Assembly (NCBI GenBank): GCA_029880275.1
Contig: JAOUOQ010000128.1
Location: 1 to 5,705 of the forward strand
DNA from: Candidatus Aminicenantota bacterium
GTDB lineage: Bacteria; Acidobacteriota; B3-B38; Guanabaribacteriales; B3-B38
Direction of reading: 5' to 3'
Length of the DNA: 5,705 bases
This document shows positions 1 to 5,139 of this stretch, piece after piece. Within the stretch, counting starts at the first letter, position 1, and every line of letters starts with the position of its first letter. The translations under genes were made by a program, and so were the position numbers. The notes beneath the pieces are model-generated. The model was not told the DNA's origin. It did not search any database and saw only the letters and a list, made by a program, of their open reading frames with translations.

Positions 1-398
1 CCCATGTGGGCATGGGTGAGGATGATGGCAGGGTGAGAATTTGTTGAGCCTGATTTTTCGTGAGCCAGCCGGTGGTGGACTATATCCCATTGGACTCTGA
101 TGTCGGGGGTGGCATCCACCAGCCAAAATTTTCTCTCTCCAAGATCCATGATGGCCAGGGATGAGATGAGGCGAGCAAATTGAGGATGCTCTCTCGCCCA
201 AAGACAATTCTTGCAGTAGCAGCCGAAGTGGGGCAGCCCGCCATCCTGAGCGGTGCCCAGAACCTTGACCAGGATATCGGTTTCCGAGGTTTCCCTGGTT
301 GAACTATGGGGGAAAATTCTGGGCTTATCGGGAGAGAACAGGACATTGAGGGCGGCAAAGCTGCCCATTAGGGTATGCAAAAAATCTCTTCTGCGCAT
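1..398 (-). CDS. PqqB-like MBL-fold metallo-hydrolase, N-terminal part, runs off left edge
   Basis: The visible 132 codons encode the N-terminal part of a metallo-beta-lactamase-fold hydrolase of the kind often annotated as PqqB-like. The protein begins MRRRDFLHTL, an RRxFL twin-arginine-like signal followed by a moderately hydrophobic stretch to about residue 21, so export in folded form is plausible. The family core follows: VLGTAQDGGLPHFGC at 46-60, a CxCxxC metal-binding cluster (Cys60, Cys62, Cys65), WLVDATPDIR at 92-101, and LTHAHMG at 127-133, which is the beginning of the HxHxxH-type metal motif. The rest of the active site lies outside the window. The ATG at 398 is preceded by AGGAGG at 411-416 with a long 12-base spacing; an in-frame ATG at 419 would add seven residues, but the Tat-like motif favours 398. 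No PQQ biosynthesis neighbour is visible, so a role in PQQ synthesis is not supported. The family call is firm; the substrate is unknown. Confidence 0.85.
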   Translation of the reverse strand, partial: MRRRDFLHTLMGSFAALNVLFSPDKPRIFPHSSTRETSETDILVKVLGTAQDGGLPHFGCYCKNCLWAREHPQFARLISSLAIMDLGERKFWLVDATPDIRVQWDIVHHRLAHEKSGSTNSHPAIILTHAHM

Positions 399-556
399 TT
401 TTCTCGTTTTCCTCCTCATAAGATTTATATCAGACTCCTCTTTGTTTTCTTGTATAAGCAATTTGAAAAATAGATAGAGATGTCTCTTTTTGGCTTAATA
501 AAATTTTTCCTCCTTTTCTGACTTATAGCAAATAATAAGAATAAGTAGAAGCACGC

Positions 557-582
557 AAAGCGAACAAATTAATTTGCGCTTT
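557..582. repeat. imperfect inverted repeat around the palindrome CAAATTAATTTG
   Basis: AAAGCG at 557-562 pairs with CGCTTT at 577-582, and the centre (565-576) is the perfect 12-base palindrome CAAATTAATTTG. Only two unpaired bases (AA, 563-564) interrupt the stem. On the plus strand the stem runs into a run of five T, so it could act as a weak terminator in that direction, but no plus-strand gene ends here. On the minus strand no T-run follows. Operator, weak terminator or chance are all possible. Confidence 0.45.
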
Positions 583-624
583 TTCGCTCTCTTCTTTAAG
601 GTTTACGATTCGTTTAAGCGCAGC

Positions 625-661
625 GCCTAACATCAAAATATATGATGCATTGAGGTTAGAC
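625..661. repeat. small nested hairpin next to the CPBP remnant
   Basis: CATCA at 631-635 can pair with TGATG at 643-647 around a seven-base loop, and CTAAC at 627-631 can pair with GTTAG at 655-659 as an alternative outer stem. The outer heptamers GCCTAAC and GTTAGAC fit the RYYYAAC/GTTRRRY simple-site consensus of integron attC sites, but the element is only 37 bases long and lacks the inner L boxes. It lies just beyond the stop codon of the CPBP remnant on its 3' side. It lacks a T-run, so a terminator is not supported. Confidence 0.3.
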
Positions 662-681
662 AAGTTTGAGAACTGCCACCA

Positions 682-1031
682 TTAAAAAATTGTTCCAATA
701 ATATTCATGAGACAATGCACAATCATGCCCAGGTAGATGTTCTTTTTCCACCACACCGCGTAATACATGGCATAAGCGCAAGTATTCTGCACGGGTTTTG
801 CCAGGGCGTGAAGAAATGATAGAGGGAGAACAGCACCGTGTTGAGCAAGGGTGCCCATCGACCCAACCGTGAGATTCGAGGCAGCAGGAAGCCTCGAAAA
901 TAGAGCTCCTCCACAACAGGACCGATAAGTCCATTGAAGAAAAAGCCCAAGACAGCGGTAGTAATCAGGAGAAATCTTGAGTACTGATCTATCTGATTGA
1001 AAAAGCTTTCTGCAAAGTACATATCAGGCAC
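682..1031 (-). pseudogene. CPBP-family (CAAX-like) intramembrane protease, 5'-truncated and frameshifted
   Basis: This is the C-terminal half of a CPBP glutamic-type intramembrane protease, the family of eukaryotic Rce1 and bacterial Abi proteins. The first frame, from a GTG at 1031, carries a hydrophobic segment (about residues 20-36) and motif 1, EELYFR at 41-46, in the context GPVVEELYFRGFLLPRI; motif 2, FSLYH, follows. This frame leaves the family after NPCRILALMP and stops at 723-725. The correct continuation lies in another frame from about 768: MYYAVWWKKNIYLGMIVHC, then LMN, completing motif 3 (HCLMN), and ending with TAA at 682-684. One missing base near 766-772 explains the shift. 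All three catalytic motifs are thus present in the DNA but not in one protein. Intact members are usually 200-300 residues; here the N-terminal membrane segments are absent and the frame is closed by TGA at 1077-1079. The GTG has no well-spaced ribosome site. It follows the methyltransferase by 28 bases and probably belonged to the same transcript. A sequencing or assembly error at the shift is possible. Confidence 0.82.
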
Positions 1032-1059
1032 GCCTCGAAGAATAGGTTTCGAACTCTTC

Positions 1060-1587
1060 TCAAGAGGGCATATGAATCAAACACGCTGGAAAAACTGAGG
1101 GATTTTCTGAGCGTTGAACCGCAATTGGTAACAGGATAGGATCTAAATCTATGGTTCCTTCGTCCCTCTTTTGGGCCGCTGCCCAGTGGTGGATGCGCAC
1201 GGCGGTGAGCTGCGGCTCCGTCTGCCCGTCCCGGTGCATCTCGCTGACGATCAAGTGCCCACCCGGCTTTAGCACGCGCCTCATCTCGGCCAGAGCCTGC
1301 GAGGGATTTGCCAGGTGATGAAGAGAGGTGGCCGCGCTCACGGTATCAAAGCTCTGATCTTCAAATCCCAAACGCTCCCCAGCCATCTGGACGAAGCAGA
1401 AGTCCTCTTCATCGAACGGGCTCCGTGCACTTGCGATGGCGTGTTTGTCAACATCGACGCCGATAATCTCGGTGTAGTTCTTGAGGCTTTCCTTCAGGAT
1501 TCCAATGAAGCCGCCCTGGGCATTGGCCACGTCGAGCACCCTGCCGCCGGGAATGTGGTGCAACGCTTGCCTGAAGATGTTTATCAT
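1060..1587 (-). CDS. class I SAM-dependent methyltransferase, probably 3'-truncated
   Basis: The protein (175 residues) has a Rossmann-type class I methyltransferase core of the Methyltransf_11 kind. Motif I is GRVLDVANAQGGF at 15-27, the acidic residue at the end of strand 2 is in IIGVDVD (41-47), motif IV is in FDTVSAATSLHHLANP (80-95), and RRVLKPGGHLIVSEMHRDG spans 103-121. Related proteins usually read DVATGQGG in motif I; here NA replaces TG, so the glycine loop is altered. After HHW at 133-135 family members normally continue for several dozen residues with a C-terminal part. I cannot recognise residues from about 137 on, and the frame ends at TGA 1060-1062. This fits 3' loss by the event that also removed the 5' part of the CPBP gene. 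The ATG at 1587 has GAGG seven bases upstream and starts 20 bases after the lipoprotein stop, as in an operon. Substrate unknown. It may be inactive. Confidence 0.78.
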   Translation of the reverse strand: MINIFRQALHHIPGGRVLDVANAQGGFIGILKESLKNYTEIIGVDVDKHAIASARSPFDEEDFCFVQMAGERLGFEDQSFDTVSAATSLHHLANPSQALAEMRRVLKPGGHLIVSEMHRDGQTEPQLTAVRIHHWAAAQKRDEGTIDLDPILLPIAVQRSENPSVFPACLIHMPS

Positions 1588-1607
1588 CCCGATGCCTCAG
1601 CAAGGGC

Positions 1608-2828
1608 TCATTCGAGGTGATTCCCCACCACGCCCAAGAGGCCAAGGCCGATGTGTGTGATGCACGCCTCGTTGCTCTCATTGATCAGCACCACGACAGT
1701 TGTGGAGTAGGCGGGTACATACAGCATAGCTGCCATGTATCCGGGGTAATGGCCCAGATGTCCCCACAGCCGTTGCTCCCCGGCCATAAGCTCCTGCACC
1801 CCTAGGCCATACCCAGACGCCAAGGGTCCGCCTGGTGCTTCGGCTATCGGACGGTAAAAGGAGAGCATCTGCTTCATGGTTTCCGGGCTTAGTACCCGCT
1901 CACCGTAGAGAGCATCAGCCCATCTGGCTACGTCTTCCGCCGTCGAGACGATTGACCCAGACGCCCACTTCGAGCTATCAATCGCCGTTCTGGGAAGCGA
2001 TGCCATATCGTCGATCTCTCCATCCCCATCGAGATCGAAATGGCCGTGAGCCAGCTCACCAGATATGCCCTCTGATCCAATCGAGAAAGTATGTGAAAAG
2101 CCCAACGGTACCAGGAAGCGAGTTCTGATTTGCTCAGCCATCGTTGAAGCTGTTGCCCGCTCGACGATCATCCCCAACAGGATGTAATTCGTGCTGGAGT
2201 AGCGCGCACCTTGACCTGGGGAGAAGTATGGCTCTCGAACCAGCGTCAGGACATCCGCGGGCTCCCAGAGCTTTTCTGGGTCGCCCCAAACTGAACGCCA
2301 GTACGCATCATTCTCCACAAAGTCGAAAATCCCACTGGTATGATTGAGAAGCTGACGAATAGTGATCGTGCTCTCGATGTTGGGATGGGCCAGAAGCCAT
2401 CTGTGTAGAGGATCGTCCAGGCTGAGCAGGTCTTCTTCAGCGAGTTGGAGTACCAGGGCAGCCGTGAAGGTCTTGCCCACACTCCCAATGTCAAACAGCA
2501 TCTCTGGTTTAATGCTGTTGGAGGTGGATAGATCGGACATGCCGCTGACTCCGGTCCACGTTCCTTGTCCAGGAACGTGGACGGCGGCCGAAACTCCCGT
2601 TCCGTGAGTCACCCGCAGCCCGTCATCCAACACGTCCTGCAATTCCTGGGCAAACGGTAGTGCGAGCTCAGGCAGCGGCGCTGATGAGGGAGATGGGGTA
2701 CCCGCCATTGGCGCGGGTGATGGCTCCTCGCTGCAAGCCGCCAGCCATAGCAATGTGGCGAACAGAGCGGATAAAAAATATAAGAATTTGGTTTTGGAGA
2801 GAACATAAAATATCGTCCGATTTTTCAT
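1608..2828 (-). CDS. beta-lactamase / DD-peptidase family (class C-like) serine hydrolase lipoprotein
   Basis: A complete 406-residue protein of the Beta-lactamase (PF00144-type) family, which includes class C beta-lactamases, R61-type DD-carboxypeptidases and esterases. The N-terminus has a basic start, a hydrophobic segment (about 15-31) and a lipobox LAAC at 29-32. Lipidation at Cys32, with Ser at +2, suggests an outer-membrane lipoprotein. A Pro/Ser/Ala-rich linker runs to about 58. The active-site SxxK is SVGK (Ser116, Lys119) in FDIGSVGKTFT, followed by LLNHTSGI at 160-167. The usual YxN appears as YSS in ARYSSTNYILLG (Tyr210-Ser212), so the Asn is replaced. The third motif is HLG at 357-359 in WGHLGHYPGYM. 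An acidic DLDGDGEIDD at 265-274 resembles a calcium loop. The ATG at 2826-2828 is preceded by GGGGAGG with five bases spacing, and a good promoter lies upstream. It is the first and only intact gene of the minus-strand cluster. True beta-lactamase activity is not implied; a peptidoglycan peptidase or esterase is as likely. Confidence 0.9.
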   Translation of the reverse strand: MKNRTIFYVLSKTKFLYFLSALFATLLWLAACSEEPSPAPMAGTPSPSSAPLPELALPFAQELQDVLDDGLRVTHGTGVSAAVHVPGQGTWTGVSGMSDLSTSNSIKPEMLFDIGSVGKTFTAALVLQLAEEDLLSLDDPLHRWLLAHPNIESTITIRQLLNHTSGIFDFVENDAYWRSVWGDPEKLWEPADVLTLVREPYFSPGQGARYSSTNYILLGMIVERATASTMAEQIRTRFLVPLGFSHTFSIGSEGISGELAHGHFDLDGDGEIDDMASLPRTAIDSSKWASGSIVSTAEDVARWADALYGERVLSPETMKQMLSFYRPIAEAPGGPLASGYGLGVQELMAGEQRLWGHLGHYPGYMAAMLYVPAYSTTVVVLINESNEACITHIGLGLLGVVGNHLE

Positions 2829-2858
2829 AATTTCCTCCCCCTGACAACCCGAAATGAG

Positions 2859-2886
2859 AGTATCACACCCAAAGCGGCGATGTCAA
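2859..2886 (-). promoter_or_regulatory. sigma-70-type promoter of the lipoprotein cluster
   Basis: On the minus strand a perfect -35 hexamer TTGACA (2881-2886) is followed after 16 bases by GATACT (2859-2864). The -10 hexamer is preceded by TGT, an extended -10 TGN element that compensates for its weak match. Transcription would begin near 2852 and give a leader of about 24 bases containing the GGGGAGG ribosome site. Confidence 0.65.
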
Positions 2887-2932
2887 CAGCTAACAAAAGA
2901 TGTTATGCCACATTTGAACTGTCACATCTAAG

Positions 2933-3070
2933 CTATAATAAATTCTTTGGAATATCCTGATATCTTTCCTCCCTCACTTTGTATCGAGCGATAACTTCTC
3001 CTCCACATTCAATGATGAGAGTCGATCCTTTCAGCTTCGTGCAGACCAAGGCGGCCTGCAGAAAAACGAT
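2933..3070 (-). pseudogene. possible C-terminal remnant of a transposase (IS21-like?)
   Basis: The minus strand between about 3070 and the TAG at 2933-2935 reads as a coding-like tail that includes KLKGSTLIIECGGEVIARYK followed by VREERYQDIPKNLL. The alternation of beta-strand residues around an acidic/glycine turn, then IAR plus basic residues, resembles the end of IS21/Mu-type integrase-core transposases (the part that follows the YSVP-type segment). The frame stays open back to a TAA at about 3123, but the part before 3070 does not look like the family, so if real the gene is cut there. No start codon, ribosome site or terminal inverted repeat was found. This call rests on recollection of family style, not on an alignment; a chance open frame is a fair alternative. 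Confidence 0.3.
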
Positions 3071-3110
3071 GCTATGACAAAGGAATAATAGGTAATGAGC
3101 GAAAATTTTT

Positions 3111-3128
3111 GCAGGGATTAATTACTGC
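3111..3128. promoter_or_regulatory. imperfect palindrome upstream of the sensor-kinase promoter
   Basis: GCAGGGATTAATTACTGC is an 18-base palindrome with mismatches only at the fifth and sixth positions of each arm (GCAG-NN-ATT/AAT-NN-CTGC). It ends 33 bases before the -35 hexamer of the kinase gene, a typical place for an activator-type operator. T-runs flank it on both sides, but the four-base outer stem is too weak for a terminator. Function is inferred from symmetry and position only. Confidence 0.35.
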
Positions 3129-3161
3129 TTTTTGCTACAAAATAACCAGGCTCTGGCGGGG

Positions 3162-3191
3162 TTGACTTCGGGTTTCTTAAAGTGATATACT
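3162..3191 (+). promoter_or_regulatory. extended -10 sigma-70-type promoter of the kinase/regulator operon
   Basis: TTGACT (3162-3167) and TATACT (3186-3191) are separated by 18 bases, and TGA directly precedes the -10 hexamer, giving the TGN extended -10 element. Each hexamer differs from consensus at one position. Transcription would start near 3198, leaving a leader of about 19 bases before the ATG at 3217. The two-component operon is therefore probably made constitutively by the housekeeping sigma factor. Confidence 0.7.
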
Positions 3192-3216
3192 TATAGGAAT
3201 TTTTTGAGAGAATGTG

Positions 3217-5139
3217 ATGAAAATCTCGTTAGTAACAAAGCTAATTATCAGCTTTTTCGGCGTGGTTACCCTCACCGGTCTGGTAGCCACCATTGTAGGG
3301 CTTCGTCTTATTGGAGACAGGGTTATCCAGCAGGCTCAGAACAAGGTTCGCCTCGACCTCTATACTGCCCACGAAGTCTATTATGAACACCTGAGAAGAA
3401 TCGAGACCATTATCCAGTTCACCGTTGTCAGAAGCCGACTGCAAGACGCCTTAGCACAAAAAGACCAGAGCGAGCTGGAGTCAATTTTAAACGAGGTTAA
3501 GGCGAAGGGGGAGCTGGATATATTAAGCGTCCTTGACAGAGATTTACGGGTGGTTTACCGGGCGAACAACCCTTCCGTTTTTGGAGACAGCCTGGCGCAT
3601 GACAGCCTCATCCAATGGGTATATAAAAACAAGAAGGTCGGGTCTTCAACCGAGATAGTTACTCATGAGGAGCTATTGAAAGACGGCGGTAACTTAGCCG
3701 AGCGGGCAACCATTGAAATCCTTCCCACACTAAAAGCCAAGCCAAGCAGCAAGACCATAGAGACTTCGGGCATGATGTGGAAAGCCGCAGCGCCCATATT
3801 TGACCAATCGGGAGAGTTAATCGGCATACTCTATGCGGGTGATTTAATCAATCAGAATTACGCAATTGTAGATAAGATTAAAGACATTGTCTATCACGGC
3901 GAAAAGTACCACGATAAGGATATAGGCACCGCCACCATCTTCCAGGGGGACCTTCGGGTTTCCACTAATGTAAAGATGTTGAGCGGAGAGAGGGCTACGG
4001 GAACCCGAGTCTCATCCGAGGTATACGACCAGGTATTGATTAAAGGGATATGGTGGATTGACAGAGCTTTTGTAGCAAACGACTGGTATATCACCGCTTA
4101 TGAGCCAATAATGAATATAAACGGTGAGATTATCGGCATCCTCTATGTCGGTATGTTAGAAGATAGGTTTGTGGATTTGAAGAACAGGACACTTTTAATA
4201 TTCCTCGGCATCACCTTATTAGGGGTGACTGCTGCTATGGTGGTCTCTTATCTTCTGGCAACCGGAATTGTAAAGCCGATAAGGCGCCTGGTCCATGGCT
4301 CCAAGCAGCTGGCAAAAGGGGACCTCGCTTATCGTGTCAGTCTGAAATCAAAGGATGAGATCGGGAGATTGGGGGATACTTTCAATTATATGGCCTCTTC
4401 CCTTAAGGAGCGCGACGACCAGCTTAAGCAATTCGCCCAGCGAGAGATTATGAAAAGCCAGCAGCTGGCTTCCCTGGGGCAGTTAGCCGCCGGGGTGGCT
4501 CACGAGCTCAACAATCCCCTGGGTGCCATCATGATATACAGCAATTTGCTGCTGGAGGATATTGATAAAAAAAGTCCCATCCGTCCTAACCTGGAGAAAA
4601 TCGTTCACGAAACCAGCCGTTGCACGGATATCGTCAAAGGGCTGCTCCAGTTTGCCCGAAGGACCGAGCCCCGCATGGAGCCATCTAATGTGAACGAGTT
4701 GTTGAATGAGGTCTTCTCCGTGGTGGAGCAACAAGCCCTATTTCAAAACATTACCATTGACAAACACCTATCCGCTGAACTGCCCACCATCATGGTCGAT
4801 AAGGGGCAGATCAGGCAGGTCTTCATGAACATCATCCTTAACGCTGCCGAGGCACTGAATGGAAAAGGGGACATAATAGTGGCTACACAGCTGGCATCGT
4901 CCGACCACTTTATTGAGATAGAGTTCACCGATAACGGTCCCGGAGTGCCACCCGAGGACCTGGACAGGGTATTTGAGCCGTTCTTCACCACCAAGGAGAA
5001 AGGCACGGGGCTGGGCTTATCCATCAGCTATGGGATTATTGAAAGGCATAATGGAAATATAATAGTCAGAAGCAAGGTAGGCAAGGGCACCACTTTCGTT
5101 ATTCGCTTACCCTCAAAGGCAGAGGAGACGAAAGAATAG
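3217..5139 (+). CDS. Cache-HAMP sensor histidine kinase, NtrB/AtoS-like
   Basis: A complete membrane-bound sensor kinase of 640 residues. One membrane segment lies at about 7-32 and the second at about 325-349; between them is a large extracytoplasmic double-Cache region of the Cache_3/Cache_2 type, with the family signatures GTATIFQGD (237-245), GTRVSSEVY (262-270), RAFVANDWY (283-291) and IGILYVGMLE (306-315). Such domains usually bind small organic molecules, but the ligand cannot be read here. A HAMP linker follows (about 350-402), then the HisKA helix pair with phospho-acceptor His429 in AAGVAHELNNPLG. The ATPase domain has the N box (Asn542 in NIILNAAEAL), G1 DNGPG (572-576), F box FEPFFTT, and G2 GTGLGLS (596-602). 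All catalytic residues are present. GAGAG at 3206-3210 is six bases before ATG 3217; a GTG at 3214 would add one Met but sits too close to that site. Its stop abuts the start of the response-regulator gene, its expected phosphotransfer partner. Confidence 0.95.
   Translation: MKISLVTKLIISFFGVVTLTGLVATIVGLRLIGDRVIQQAQNKVRLDLYTAHEVYYEHLRRIETIIQFTVVRSRLQDALAQKDQSELESILNEVKAKGELDILSVLDRDLRVVYRANNPSVFGDSLAHDSLIQWVYKNKKVGSSTEIVTHEELLKDGGNLAERATIEILPTLKAKPSSKTIETSGMMWKAAAPIFDQSGELIGILYAGDLINQNYAIVDKIKDIVYHGEKYHDKDIGTATIFQGDLRVSTNVKMLSGERATGTRVSSEVYDQVLIKGIWWIDRAFVANDWYITAYEPIMNINGEIIGILYVGMLEDRFVDLKNRTLLIFLGITLLGVTAAMVVSYLLATGIVKPIRRLVHGSKQLAKGDLAYRVSLKSKDEIGRLGDTFNYMASSLKERDDQLKQFAQREIMKSQQLASLGQLAAGVAHELNNPLGAIMIYSNLLLEDIDKKSPIRPNLEKIVHETSRCTDIVKGLLQFARRTEPRMEPSNVNELLNEVFSVVEQQALFQNITIDKHLSAELPTIMVDKGQIRQVFMNIILNAAEALNGKGDIIVATQLASSDHFIEIEFTDNGPGVPPEDLDRVFEPFFTTKEKGTGLGLSISYGIIERHNGNIIVRSKVGKGTTFVIRLPSKAEETKE

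Larger units (their letters stand above)
420..681. other. AT-rich intergenic spacer without a recognisable gene
   Basis: This spacer lies between the CPBP remnant and the PqqB-like hydrolase gene, both on the minus strand. No reading frame in it looks coding. It should contain the promoter of the hydrolase gene. TATACA and TATAAA -10-like hexamers occur on the minus strand between about 427 and 455, but none has a good -35 at a normal distance, so no promoter is called. An AAGGAGG on the minus strand near 507-513 is not followed by a usable start codon. Two inverted repeats in the spacer are listed separately. Confidence 0.6.
2829..3216. other. divergent intergenic region between lipoprotein and sensor-kinase genes
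   Basis: This 388-base region separates two divergently transcribed genes. It holds a minus-strand promoter near the lipoprotein gene, a short minus-strand coding-like tail in the middle, an imperfect palindrome, and a plus-strand promoter near the kinase gene; each is listed separately. A TTGAAC/TATAAT pair at 2914-2939 on the plus strand has only a 14-base spacer and is not called. No GG-N10-GC sigma-54 promoter was found near the kinase start. Confidence 0.7.

Noticed and set aside
80..358. Minus-strand open frame of 92 codons beginning MPPSMSCSL
   Set aside because: It is a shadow of the PqqB-like gene, which is read in another frame of the same strand and carries clear family motifs.
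625..661. Integron attC-like pair GCCTAAC ... GTTAGAC
   Set aside because: The two heptamers fit the RYYYAAC/GTTRRRY consensus, but the element is 37 bases long, shorter than known attC sites (about 57 or more), has no L box pair, and no integrase or second site is visible. Such heptamer pairs arise by chance fairly often.
1315..1620. Plus-strand open frame of 101 codons opposite the methyltransferase
   Set aside because: It is antisense to a gene with recognisable methyltransferase motifs, and its translation resembles no family I know.
2914..2939. TTGAAC ... TATAAT plus-strand promoter
   Set aside because: The spacer is only 14 bases, the nearest plus-strand gene starts almost 280 bases downstream, and a much better promoter lies directly before that gene.
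3101..3135. Rho-independent terminator at the T-flanked palindrome
   Set aside because: The outer stem is four bases with a mismatched middle, and no plus-strand gene ends upstream.
3150..3180. Sigma-54 (-24/-12) promoter before the kinase gene
   Set aside because: TGGCGGGGTTGACT looks similar at first glance, but no GG-N10-GC spacing is present; the sigma-70-type hexamers explain the region better.
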